Assembly: GCF_014207605.1 (NCBI RefSeq)
Contig: NZ_JACHHI010000001.1
Coordinates: forward strand, 1 to 64,000
Length of the DNA stretch: 64,000 nucleotides
Direction of reading: 5' to 3'
From: Negativicoccus succinicivorans
Lineage (GTDB): Bacteria > Bacillota > Negativicutes > Veillonellales > Negativicoccaceae
Notes under the pieces: generated by a model
What the model saw: the letters and a program-made list of their open reading frames with translations, nothing else
What the model was told of the DNA's origin: nothing
Database searches by the model: none
Shown: positions 25,717 through 33,742 of the stretch, one piece after another
Layout of the letters: each line of letters opens with the position of its first letter
Position numbering within the stretch: the first letter of the stretch is position 1
Position numbers and translations under genes: made by a program

Positions 25717-25743
25717 ATAACGCCGATTTGGGCGGTTTTTTGT
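25717..25743 (+). terminator. Terminator after the amidase gene
   Basis: Stem ACGCC / GGCGGT around GATTT, followed by six T's. Confidence 0.55.
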
Positions 25744-25836
25744 TGATTTGGTTATAAATGCTACGGTTGCGGCGTTTGTAGCGCCTTGTTTGTCTATATA
25801 TTGTATGAGTAACTTCATTACATATTGCATAAAGGG

Positions 25837-26211
25837 GTGAGGGCGATTGCTAAAGCGAAGATTGTTGCTATTTTTCTTGTCGTTATTGTGGGCGGCGCTT
25901 GTATTTGGTGGCTTTTCGGCGAAGGCGGCGCAGGTAACATTAACGGAGACGGAGTGGCAGATACTAACGCACGAATTGAACGCGCTAGAAACGAGAACGG
26001 CCGAGCGGCAGAATTTAATCAACGAATTGAGGAAAACGTCGGGCGGATTGAGCGTCACCAACAACGAATTGAAAGCGGAGTTGGATCGGTTGAAGATATT
26101 GCAAACCGAGCAGAAAAAGTCCTTAACGCAGACCGAGCAAGCATTGGAAAAGTCCGAGCAGTCATTGATAAGGTGGAAAAAAAGCGAGCTAAAAAAGCGG
26201 ATGAGCCTTGA
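25837..26211 (+). CDS. Spanin-like lysis protein, first frame (membrane-anchored coiled coil)
   Basis: About 124 residues if started at GTG 25837; an ATT start at 25846 is also conceivable, so the 5' end is uncertain. An N-terminal membrane anchor (KIVAIFLVVIVGGACIWWLF) is followed by a long charged coiled coil (NARIERARNENGRAAEFNQRI...). This is the layout of an i-spanin. The gene lies almost wholly over another complete frame (25847-26275). Both frames encode sensible proteins, and the position after holin and amidase fits a spanin pair in a diderm host. Confidence 0.6.
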   Translation: MRAIAKAKIVAIFLVVIVGGACIWWLFGEGGAGNINGDGVADTNARIERARNENGRAAEFNQRIEENVGRIERHQQRIESGVGSVEDIANRAEKVLNADRASIGKVRAVIDKVEKKRAKKADEP

Positions 26212-26275
26212 GCGGAAAAAAAGAGCGTGGCAAATTATAGCGGTGGCCGCGATTATTGCGGCGGCGGCAAAGTAA
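25847..26275 (+). CDS. Spanin-like lysis protein, overlapping second frame (exported coiled coil)
   Basis: 142 residues. The TTG at 25847 has AGGGGTGA 7-8 bases upstream, the better ribosome site of the two frames. A signal peptide (KRRLLLFFLSLLWAALVFGGFSAKA) is followed by about 90 residues of coiled coil (LNALETRTAERQNLINELRK...) and a C-terminal hydrophobic helix (WQIIAVAAIIAAAA). There is no lipobox Cys, so it is not a standard o-spanin lipoprotein. It may act with the other frame to fuse or disrupt the outer membrane during lysis. Confidence 0.65.
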   Translation: MLKRRLLLFFLSLLWAALVFGGFSAKAAQVTLTETEWQILTHELNALETRTAERQNLINELRKTSGGLSVTNNELKAELDRLKILQTEQKKSLTQTEQALEKSEQSLIRWKKSELKKRMSLERKKRAWQIIAVAAIIAAAAK

Positions 26276-26277
26276 AA

Positions 26278-26306
26278 GGAGCAGGCATTTTGCCCGCTCC
26301 GCTTTT
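26278..26306 (+). terminator. Bidirectional terminator at the end of the phage late genes
   Basis: Stem GGAGCAGGC / GCCCGCTCC around ATTTT with T's after it. It separates the late genes from the converging minus-strand pair. Confidence 0.65.
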
Positions 26307-26498
26307 TTATTTTTCCGGTTCTTTTCCGAAGTGGCGCACCATGGCGTCTCTAGTGATTAGCCAGATACGGCTTGATTTTCTGATTTCGCCTTTCATAAAT
26401 CTGTCCGGCGTTTGAAAGATCAGCTGCCGAATTTGCCCCGGCGCTAATTTCCAGCGATCCTCCGCCTCTTTAGCGGTTAAAACTTCATCAATTAACAT
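26307..26498 (-). CDS. Small helix-turn-helix protein
   Basis: 63 residues. VLTAKEAEDRWKLAPGQIRQLI is a MerR/excisionase-like helix-turn-helix and KSSRIWLITRDAMVRHFG the usual C-terminal wing. Its ribosome site AAAGGAG overlaps the stop of the upstream 190-aa gene, so the two are translated together. Such proteins often repress their own operon. Possible roles are antitoxin or a regulator like the anti-CRISPR-associated (Aca) proteins; the sequence does not decide. Confidence 0.75.
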   Translation of the reverse strand: MLIDEVLTAKEAEDRWKLAPGQIRQLIFQTPDRFMKGEIRKSSRIWLITRDAMVRHFGKEPEK

Positions 26499-26509
26499 TG
26501 CCTGCTCCT

Positions 26510-27082
26510 TTAGATTTCATAACGAACATCATAGAGATGAAACACGACTCTGTTTTCGCGTTCGCCGGTAAAGTAATCCATGTCATCGGTATGTACGCCG
26601 GTCGTTCTAGCGAATAAATCAAGCGTTTCATCATCGACTGGAATCGTATCAAAGTCGCCGTCGCCTAGTTTATGGCTGGGCGGCATCATTTCGGCGGTCA
26701 TTTTAACCCACGTAATACGGTCGGCTACATCTTTAACATCTTCACTAACGCGGTCTTTTAAGATTTCAGGAATATAAACGGCGGTAATATTTTCCGGCTT
26801 TACTTCATCGGCGATAAATTCCGTGTACTTACCGATGTTACCGTCGATTTCCGACATCTGATTTTCTTTCGCGTCGTCGATTTCAACTTCAACTAACGCG
26901 ATACCGTATTGAGTAAAAGTGTTTTTCTTGCCGGTCGGGCGGTGCAGATAAACGACTTCGGTCGAGTTGTTGCCGCGCAGACCTTCTTCCCAGTTATCGT
27001 TGCCGGTTTTCGAGATCGGCAGGATCCCTTCCGTTAAAATTGCTTTCAAATCTTCAACGCCTACGTTTTTGAAAAGTTTCAT
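26510..27082 (-). CDS. Unknown 190-aa phage accessory protein
   Basis: A good AGGAGG precedes the start. The N-terminal KLFKNVGVEDLKAILTEGILPISKTG, then NSTEVVYLHRPTG and QYGIALVEVEIDD, faintly recall ADP-ribosyltransferase-like folds (helix, GI-P, VVYL strand), but no catalytic set can be named. The rest is acidic, without membrane segments. It is first in a two-gene unit with the HTH gene behind a strong controlled promoter, at the edge of the prophage beside CRISPR-Cas. It may be a toxin, a defence/immunity protein or an anti-CRISPR. Confidence 0.7.
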   Translation of the reverse strand: MKLFKNVGVEDLKAILTEGILPISKTGNDNWEEGLRGNNSTEVVYLHRPTGKKNTFTQYGIALVEVEIDDAKENQMSEIDGNIGKYTEFIADEVKPENITAVYIPEILKDRVSEDVKDVADRITWVKMTAEMMPPSHKLGDGDFDTIPVDDETLDLFARTTGVHTDDMDYFTGERENRVVFHLYDVRYEI

Positions 27083-27140
27083 TTTTCATTCCTCCTAAAT
27101 TTTTAACCTTAGCGGGTCTCTCTCCCCGCTTTCTGGCTAA

Positions 27141-27225
27141 AGTATAACGCAGTCGTTATGACTTGTCAAGCGAAAAAGCAAAGAAAATAAAAGATTTTTC
27201 AAAAAACTTTTTAACGCAGTCGTTA
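27141..27225 (-). promoter_or_regulatory. Strong promoter with two palindromic operators for the minus-strand pair
   Basis: Read on the minus strand, TTGACA (27164-27169) and TATACT (27141-27146) are separated by 17 bases, a near-perfect sigma-70 promoter. The palindrome TAACG-CAGT-CGTTA fills the spacer (27145-27158). An extended second copy, TTTTAACG-CAGT-CGTTAAAA, lies upstream (27209-27228). A repressor binding the first would block RNA polymerase directly; the small HTH protein is the obvious candidate. Confidence 0.75.
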
Positions 27226-27494
27226 AAACTTGCAAAGCCTATCGTTGTCGGGTTGATTTGAAATAATTTTCCCCCATTGTTCCCCCACGGAAAAGAGTAA
27301 CAAGCAACAAACGCCTATTTACGGGCGTTCTTTTGTCTGTGTTTTATATATTTAATTTATCAGAGTAACGGATCAAAGCTGAGCGCTATTGACGGCATAG
27401 CCGGTCAGTACGAGCAATATCATGCAATGATATAAAAGCAGTAACAAATTTTTATTCTTTTAATCTAGGTGCGATGATGAGGAGGACTTTCGCG
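27226..27494. other. Prophage-cas9 junction, non-coding
   Basis: No gene is seen. It holds a short C-rich direct repeat (TTCCCCCATT / TTCCCCCACGG near 27271-27292), a hairpin AACGCC / GGCGTT (27310-27329) and two small hairpins at 27389-27407 (TGACGGC / GCCGGTCA) and 27418-27434 (ATATCAT / ATGATAT). A GAGGAGG ribosome site precedes cas9. The attachment site probably lies here, and the cas9 promoter must as well, but neither can be pinned down. No tracrRNA anti-repeat was recognised. Confidence 0.4.
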
Positions 27495-30400
27495 ATGAAG
27501 AAGAACAACGATTACTATATCGGTTTGGACATGGGGACCAATTCCGTCGGTTGGGCAGTTACCGACACCAAGGGGCGTTTGCAGCGGTTCAATAAAAAAG
27601 ACATGTGGGGATCACGCCTTTTTGACGAAGCAAAAACAGCTGCTGAGCGGCGTACCTTCAGAACGTCGCGGCGTCGGTATGATCGCGTGCGACAACGCAT
27701 TGAATTTCTGCAGGATATTTTCGCGCCGATCATCGCTCAAAAGGATTTTAAATTCTTTTTGCGTCTGAACGAAAGTAAATTTTATCCCGAAGACAAAAAG
27801 ACGGATGGCCGCTTCGCTCTTTTTAATGACGCGGATTTTACCGACGTGGATTACTTCAAACTGTATCCCACAATTTACCATTTGCGCGCGGCGTTGCTTA
27901 AACCGAATCATATTACCGATCCGCGGTTGTTGTACTTAGCTATTCATCATATTATTAAAAATCGCGGACATTTCCTGTTCGCCGGCACGGATATGGAAAG
28001 TATTCGCAGTTTCCAAATGGTCTATACGCAACTTTCCGAACATTTGAAACGTATCAATCCGGATTTTGAATTGCCGGTGGATGCGCAAGATCAATTTGCC
28101 GCGATCTTACTGAATGAAAAATTGAGCAATCGGGACAAGAAAAAACAACTGAAAGAACTTTGCCCGCGCGAAGACAAACGCTTGGAATACGCCTTTAAAG
28201 CGATTATCGGTGATAAAGCCAACTTGAAAGATATATTTGGCGTGGAAGAATATGATGAAGGCACGAAAAAGGAAGTCAACTTTGAAAAAGCGGACTACGA
28301 CGCGGATAAAGACGAGATTGAGAGCGTAATCAAAGAAAATATCCATGTGCTTAACGCATTTAAAGCGGTCTATGACTGGACTGTTTTGACGAAAATTTTA
28401 GGCGACTATGCGTATATTTCGGATTCACAGGTCGCGCTTTATGACGCACATGCAAAAGATTTACGCATTCTGAAAAGCCTCATTAAGAAATATGCCCATT
28501 CGCAGTATGCGGACGCTTTCCGCCATGAAAGCGTCAAAGGCAACTACGCGAACTATGTCGGCAGCACCAATTATGACAATAAACAACCGGTTATTGATAA
28601 TACAGATAATATGTCGGTAACACAAAAAGGCATAAATAAATATTTTGTAAATATTCTTTCGAGCATTACTCCGGACGAAAGCGATAGAGAGAGTTATCAA
28701 TATATCGCCGATCGCTTGTGTAAAGACGAAGCGCTACCCAAGTTGCGTACAAAAGCTAACAGCGTGGTGCCACATCAAATCCATAAAATCGAATTGGAAA
28801 AAATCCTCGCCAACGCCGCGAAGAATTTTCCGTTCTTGCAGGAGAAAGATGACAGCGGTTATACCGCAGCGCAAAAAATCGTCAAGATTATGACGTTTCG
28901 AATTCCGTACTATGTCGGACCGCTTAATACGTATCATCATGTCGATCAGGGCGGCTACGCCTGGATGGTGCGTAAAGCGGAGGGGAAAATTACGCCTTGG
29001 AATTTTGACGAAAAAGTAGACAAGGAAGCTTCGGCGGAAAAATTTATCCGCAACATGACCAATAAATGCACCTACTTGATTGGCAAGGACGTCATTCCCA
29101 AACAATCACTTCTGTACAGCAGGTACAAAGTCCTTAACGAATTAAATAACTTAAAAGTCAACGGCGAACCGATTTCGGTCGCTCTGAAACAGAAAATTTA
29201 CGAAGAGCTGTTCAAGAAACAAGTCAATGTCACATTCAAACAACTCAAAAATTTTCTCAAAGCGCAAGGGGAAGATGCCGACGAAATCCTTTTAAGCGGT
29301 GTCGATGAAGCCGCGCATAAATTTACCAATAACCTCGAGACGTACCATAAATTCCAAGCGATATTTGGTGATACAATCGAATTTGAGCCGCAACGCTCCA
29401 TGGTCGAAGATATTATTCGCTGGAAATGCCTGATGGGCGATGATATTGCCATGTGGAAACATAAGATCGCAAAAGAATATGGGAATCAGCTCAGCGAAGA
29501 GCAATTGAAGCAAATCACGCGACTTAACTTCACCGGTTGGTCCCGTTTGTCGCAAGAGTTTCTTACCGATGTGCCGGGCGTTGATATCGAATCCGGCGAG
29601 GTATACTCGGGGATTATGGACGCTTTGTGGAAAACGAATGAAAACATTATGCAGCTATTGAGTTCCCGTTTTACGTTTGCGGAAAAAGTAAAAAAACAAA
29701 ACCAGGGTACCGGGCAGATCACAAAAATCACGTATGATGAAGTAATGAAAGATACTTACCTGTCGCCGGCGGTAAAACGCTCCGTTTGGCAGGCGATTAC
29801 CCTGGTCGAAGAGATCCGCAAAATTCGTAAAGCGGATCCGAAACGTATTTTTGTCGAAATGACGCGCCAACCGGACGCGATAAAGGAACGCAAACTGTCT
29901 CGCCGTACGCAACTCTTAAATACATATAAAGCGATCGGAAACGACATTGCGGAATGTGAAAAAAAACATGTATCCACGCTCATAGAGCAACTGGAAAGCA
30001 GAAAAGATGAAGATTTGCGCCGGAAAAAATTGTATCTTTACTTCACACAGATGGGGCGTTGCATGTATACGGGAGAGCCTATCAATCTTTCTTCCTTATT
30101 GCATGATACCAACAGTAACATCTATGATATCGATCATATCTACCCGCGTTCTCTTACGAAAGACGACAGTCTTGACAATACAGTCTTGTGTAAAAAAGAG
30201 ATTAACCTAAGGAAAGGTAATAAGAATCTGCATCGTGTTTTCACGGAAAAAGAACTCAAAAAGCAATACGGATACTGGAAGGCGCTCAAAGATAAAAAGC
30301 TGATTAGTGAAAGGAAATTTTCACGGCTCATGCGCACTACCGATCTCACCGCCGCCGAATTGGCCGGATTTATCAGTCGACAATTGGTGGAAACCAGCCA

Positions 30401-31679
30401 AATGGTCAAAGCCACGGCGGATATTTTGGAGAAAATCTATCCGAATGTCACGATCGTTTATGTGAAAGCACGGACTGTAAGTGACTTCCGGCATGACTAT
30501 GATTTGCCGAAAGTGCGCGTCTTGAATGATTGTCACCATGCTCATGACGCGTATTTGAATATTGTCGTGGGGAATGTCTACTACGAAAAATTCACTAAAA
30601 GCCCGTTTAATTTTATTCAAAACCAAAAGGGAAAAGGGGACATCAAATACAATCTTTATCGCCTGTTTGACAAAGACGTTAAAGTCGGCGATCGTATTAT
30701 TTGGAATACCAAAGAAGATTTAGCGCGTGTCAAAGCAAGCCTCGAACGGGATACGGTAAACGTAGTGCGCATGCCGGTGGAACAACGTGGCCAATTTTTT
30801 AAGGCAACCATTAAAAAAAAGAGCACTACAAAAGAAACAATGGTTCTGCCATTGAAAGGTTTTGATGAACGCTTACAAGATATTTCCAAATACGGATATT
30901 ATGACAGTCCATCCGGCATGTCATTTATGGTGGTCCAGCACGAGGTTAAAGGTAAGAGAAGAGTCACCATCGAACAGACCTTGCTGGTTTACAAAAATAC
31001 ATTAAAAAGAGAAAAAGATTACATAAAATATTGCAAAGATTTTTTGAAGTTACAAAAACCGAAAGTATTATTTAAAAACATAAAATTCGGCAGTAAGATT
31101 TTATTCGATGGATACCCTCTCCTTTTGAAATCGCGGTCGAAGAATAGCATCATATTGGTAGACTCGCAATCCCTATTTCTTGCTAACCGGGAGCTAAACA
31201 TACTAAAAAGAGTTACCAAAATTTCCGATGATATTGCTCAAAAGGTGCAGAGCCGAGTAAAAATCACCGATGAAGAGTGGGCTACATTATGGAAGTCCGT
31301 GGTGGAGCAAAACGTTAAGGGTAAGTTCCGTAATCGCGGAGGAGTTTTAAATGACATACTACAAGGCAGAAAGATTAAACTGTCTAAAGATGAGGAGGCG
31401 AGATTAAACGAACTGGATGCGAAGGATCAGGAAGAATTTTTGAGCCAAATTTTATTAGAACGGTTTTTGCGATTCAACACAAAAGAAAAGACCGACCTCT
31501 TACTTCAAGTGATTTCGTTTAGCGGCAACACAAGGGGAGTGAACCTTCGTTTGATTGGGGGGGCAAACAGGGCAGGAGTTATTACGAAGAGTAAAGATAT
31601 TACGGATCATTCCGTCATTTTGATTAATGAATCGCCCACCGGTCTTTTTACGAATCGCACAATTTTGAATCAGCCATGA
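27495..31679 (+). CDS. cas9: CRISPR-associated endonuclease Cas9, type II-A
   Basis: 1394 residues from the ATG at 27495, preceded by GAGGAGG; this is the long Cas9 class typical of II-A. RuvC-I (IGLDMGTNSVGWAVTD) has the catalytic Asp at about residue 12. The Arg-rich bridge helix follows (AERRTFRTSRRRYDRVRQR). RuvC-II is RIFVEMTR with Glu near 788, the HNH motif is YDIDHIYPRSL with His near 881, and RuvC-III is HHAHDAYLNIV with Asp near 1018. All catalytic residues are present, so the nuclease should be active if a tracrRNA is supplied. Its stop overlaps the cas1 start (ATGA). Confidence 0.97.
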   Translation: MKKNNDYYIGLDMGTNSVGWAVTDTKGRLQRFNKKDMWGSRLFDEAKTAAERRTFRTSRRRYDRVRQRIEFLQDIFAPIIAQKDFKFFLRLNESKFYPEDKKTDGRFALFNDADFTDVDYFKLYPTIYHLRAALLKPNHITDPRLLYLAIHHIIKNRGHFLFAGTDMESIRSFQMVYTQLSEHLKRINPDFELPVDAQDQFAAILLNEKLSNRDKKKQLKELCPREDKRLEYAFKAIIGDKANLKDIFGVEEYDEGTKKEVNFEKADYDADKDEIESVIKENIHVLNAFKAVYDWTVLTKILGDYAYISDSQVALYDAHAKDLRILKSLIKKYAHSQYADAFRHESVKGNYANYVGSTNYDNKQPVIDNTDNMSVTQKGINKYFVNILSSITPDESDRESYQYIADRLCKDEALPKLRTKANSVVPHQIHKIELEKILANAAKNFPFLQEKDDSGYTAAQKIVKIMTFRIPYYVGPLNTYHHVDQGGYAWMVRKAEGKITPWNFDEKVDKEASAEKFIRNMTNKCTYLIGKDVIPKQSLLYSRYKVLNELNNLKVNGEPISVALKQKIYEELFKKQVNVTFKQLKNFLKAQGEDADEILLSGVDEAAHKFTNNLETYHKFQAIFGDTIEFEPQRSMVEDIIRWKCLMGDDIAMWKHKIAKEYGNQLSEEQLKQITRLNFTGWSRLSQEFLTDVPGVDIESGEVYSGIMDALWKTNENIMQLLSSRFTFAEKVKKQNQGTGQITKITYDEVMKDTYLSPAVKRSVWQAITLVEEIRKIRKADPKRIFVEMTRQPDAIKERKLSRRTQLLNTYKAIGNDIAECEKKHVSTLIEQLESRKDEDLRRKKLYLYFTQMGRCMYTGEPINLSSLLHDTNSNIYDIDHIYPRSLTKDDSLDNTVLCKKEINLRKGNKNLHRVFTEKELKKQYGYWKALKDKKLISERKFSRLMRTTDLTAAELAGFISRQLVETSQMVKATADILEKIYPNVTIVYVKARTVSDFRHDYDLPKVRVLNDCHHAHDAYLNIVVGNVYYEKFTKSPFNFIQNQKGKGDIKYNLYRLFDKDVKVGDRIIWNTKEDLARVKASLERDTVNVVRMPVEQRGQFFKATIKKKSTTKETMVLPLKGFDERLQDISKYGYYDSPSGMSFMVVQHEVKGKRRVTIEQTLLVYKNTLKREKDYIKYCKDFLKLQKPKVLFKNIKFGSKILFDGYPLLLKSRSKNSIILVDSQSLFLANRELNILKRVTKISDDIAQKVQSRVKITDEEWATLWKSVVEQNVKGKFRNRGGVLNDILQGRKIKLSKDEEARLNELDAKDQEEFLSQILLERFLRFNTKEKTDLLLQVISFSGNTRGVNLRLIGGANRAGVITKSKDITDHSVILINESPTGLFTNRTILNQP

Positions 31680-32560
31680 GCTGGCGCACAGTTGTCATCA
31701 CGAAACCTGCCAAACTCGAATTACGTTTGAACTACTTGGTTGTTCGCAGCATCGACCATGTGGAAAAAATAAGCCTGACGGAATTGGGAGCACTGGTGAT
31801 CGAAACGCTGCAGGTGTCGATTACCGGCTCTCTCATCAGCGCGCTTTTAGCGCAAGAAATCAGGATTATCATTTGCGATGAACACCATGATCCGCAGGGG
31901 GAAATCCTACCTTATTACGGATGCCATGACTGCTCCCGCAAAATACAGATGCAAATGGGTTGGCAGGAGACGACAAAGAAACTTTTATGGCAACAGATTA
32001 TCCGGCAAAAGATTATGAATCAACGGAAAACATTGGCATATTTTTGTTCGGATGCGACCGATGCAGTGGCGAGGCTGGCGCAGTATGAGACGCAAGTCGA
32101 AATCGGCGACGCCACTCATCGGGAAAGTCTCGCCGCCAAAGAATATTTCCCCGCACTTTTGGGCAAAGGATTTACGCGCGCGGCCGAGACGGCGCAAAAT
32201 GCCGCATTGAACTACGGCTACCAAATTATTATTTCCATTTTTTCCCGTGAAATCAAAATTGCCGGTTACCTTACCGAATTGGGGATCTTTCACGACAGTC
32301 AGCATAATCATTTTAATTTGTCATCCGATCTTATGGAGCCGTGGCGACCGGTTGTAGACGCATTTGTCAGAGAAAAAGAATGGGAACAATTTGCCGTGGA
32401 GGAAAAACATATGATGCAACGTCTCGTGACGCAGGAAGTAACCTTTCGTGGGCAAAAGCAAAGCGTGCCTAACGCCATTCGCATGTATGTGAATTCGGTG
32501 TTTCAGGCGCTGAATCATGATGATATTTCGCAAGTGCATTTTTTCAACCATGAGTTATAG
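31676..32560 (+). CDS. cas1: CRISPR adaptation integrase Cas1
   Basis: 294 residues, normal length for type II Cas1. The C-terminal helical domain carries the active-site region: Glu in TAETAQNAALNYGYQII and His in ELGIFHDSQHNHFNLSSDLMEPWRP with the following Asp/Glu. With Cas2 and Csn2 it captures new spacers. It overlaps cas9 by 4 bases and cas2 by 11. Confidence 0.95.
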   Translation: MSWRTVVITKPAKLELRLNYLVVRSIDHVEKISLTELGALVIETLQVSITGSLISALLAQEIRIIICDEHHDPQGEILPYYGCHDCSRKIQMQMGWQETTKKLLWQQIIRQKIMNQRKTLAYFCSDATDAVARLAQYETQVEIGDATHRESLAAKEYFPALLGKGFTRAAETAQNAALNYGYQIIISIFSREIKIAGYLTELGIFHDSQHNHFNLSSDLMEPWRPVVDAFVREKEWEQFAVEEKHMMQRLVTQEVTFRGQKQSVPNAIRMYVNSVFQALNHDDISQVHFFNHEL

Positions 32561-32870
32561 ATTTATGCGTATTTTAGTGCTCTTTGACCTGCCGACGGAA
32601 ACGTCATTGGATTTACGGGAATACAGACGGTTTCGCAAAATATTGCTGGAGATGGGATTTATTATGTTGCAGGAGTCGGTCTATACGAAAATTGCGCTAA
32701 CGACAACCATTTCCGAGCAAATTACCAATCGTCTGCGGCATGAAAAGCCGGCGAACGGATTGGTACAAATATTACGCGTGACGGAAAAACAATTTGAAAA
32801 CATGGAAACGTTGGTAGGGGAATATAGCAATAATGTGATTGACACTGATGAAAAGGTGGTCATCCTATGA
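32550..32870 (+). CDS. cas2: CRISPR adaptation protein Cas2
   Basis: 106 residues from the ATG at 32550; a start at 32565 (MRILVLFDLPTET) would also fit the family. RILVLFDLPTETSLDLREYRRFRK is the standard Cas2 ferredoxin-like start with its Asp. It forms the dimer bridging Cas1 in the spacer-integration complex. It overlaps csn2 by 4 bases. Confidence 0.95.
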   Translation: MSYRFMRILVLFDLPTETSLDLREYRRFRKILLEMGFIMLQESVYTKIALTTTISEQITNRLRHEKPANGLVQILRVTEKQFENMETLVGEYSNNVIDTDEKVVIL

Positions 32871-33532
32871 TCTTAAGCCACCCCGTTTTCGATTCGTCGA
32901 TCGACCTTGCCCATAATAATCTCGTCGTCTTGGAACATCCGCTTTTGTATCGCACATTGGTAGCGGAATTAATTGCGCAAAACGAAGGTGAAATGGGACG
33001 ATTTCTTTTAACAGAAAATTATGAAGAAAAGTCTATCGGGAAATACCTTTCAATCATTCATAATCCGTTTCAGCTGTGCGAAAATGATCATAAAATGCGC
33101 ATCGCCTTGTACAAATTTCTTGAGAAAGAAGTACAGACGCTCGACTTTGAATATTACAAAGAAGTGGAAGCAAAGATATTTCAATTTTTGCAGCATGTGA
33201 ATATGCAATCCGCATATCCGCTCACGATGGCGGATTCTATCAGCATGACAGATATCTTCAAACTGGGTCAATTGCAACTGGAATTAACCAAAGACTCCGT
33301 GCCGGAGCGTCTTTATGAATACATCCGCGCATTGCACCGGTTGGCAGGCGCGCAATGCGTGGTTATGTATAATGTAAGAAACATATTTACCAATACGGAA
33401 GCGGAGGTGTTTTTAAAAGAAATTAGCGAACAGGAAATATCTGTTTTATTTTTAGAAAGGAGTGTGCCGCCTATCGTCACAAAATACGAGAAACTATATA
33501 TAGTGGATCAGGATTTGTGTGAAATCAGCTAA
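32867..33532 (+). CDS. csn2: CRISPR adaptation protein Csn2
   Basis: 221 residues. The sequence starts MILSHPVFDSSIDLAHNNLVVLEHPLLYRTLVAELI, with FLLTENYEEKSIGKYLSIIHNPFQL soon after, matching Csn2, the ring-shaped DNA-end-binding protein that defines subtype II-A. It helps Cas1-Cas2 during spacer capture. The array begins only 24 bases after its stop, so the leader must overlap the csn2 3' end. Confidence 0.9.
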   Translation: MILSHPVFDSSIDLAHNNLVVLEHPLLYRTLVAELIAQNEGEMGRFLLTENYEEKSIGKYLSIIHNPFQLCENDHKMRIALYKFLEKEVQTLDFEYYKEVEAKIFQFLQHVNMQSAYPLTMADSISMTDIFKLGQLQLELTKDSVPERLYEYIRALHRLAGAQCVVMYNVRNIFTNTEAEVFLKEISEQEISVLFLERSVPPIVTKYEKLYIVDQDLCEIS

Positions 33533-33556
33533 TGGTATAAATTAAACACAACATTA

Positions 33557-33723
33557 GTTTGAGAGTAGTGTCATATCCAATCCATCTCAAACTTGGGCGC
33601 ATTCCTTAACGCCGAACAGTTAGTTTGAGAGTAGTGTCATATCCAATCCATCTCAAACTCGATTGCGCGCAGGGCCGCGTGTTGTACGTTTGAGAGTAGT
33701 GTCGTATCCGATCCATTTCAAGC
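33557..33723 (+). CRISPR. Type II-A CRISPR array, 3 repeats and 2 spacers
   Basis: Repeats of 36 bases start GTTTGAGAGTAGTGTCATAT and end CCATCTCAAAC, at 33557-33592, 33623-33658 and 33688-33723. The third copy has four changes (positions 17, 23, 30, 35), marking it as the leader-distal end, so the array is transcribed left to right like the cas genes. Spacer 1 (33593-33622, 30 bases) matches 952-981 with 3 mismatches. Spacer 2 (33659-33687, 29 bases) matches 359-387 with 4. Both targets are in the prophage replication ATPase gene, same strand. Confidence 0.97.
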
Positions 33724-33742
33724 GCTGGTAAATTCGGACAAA

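Larger units (their letters stand above)
1..27335 (+). mobile_element. Contractile-tailed (PBSX/XkdK-like) prophage, left end outside window
   Basis: Gene order is the standard one for PBSX-type myoviruses: replication, late regulator, small and large terminase, portal, head morphogenesis, scaffold, capsid, connectors, sheath, tube, chaperone, tape measure, baseplate hub, gp25-like, J-like, YmfQ-like, fibres, holin, amidase. No integrase or CI-type repressor is present, so those must lie left of base 1. The right boundary is uncertain, between the minus-strand pair ending at 27082 and cas9 at 27495; I set it at the last hairpin before cas9. All structural modules appear intact, so the element may still be functional. 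Confidence 0.85.

Noticed and set aside
27361..27440. Possible tracrRNA remnant with two hairpins upstream of cas9
   Set aside because: Hairpins are present, but neither strand shows convincing pairing to the CRISPR repeat and there is no T-run directly after them; kept only as an open question.
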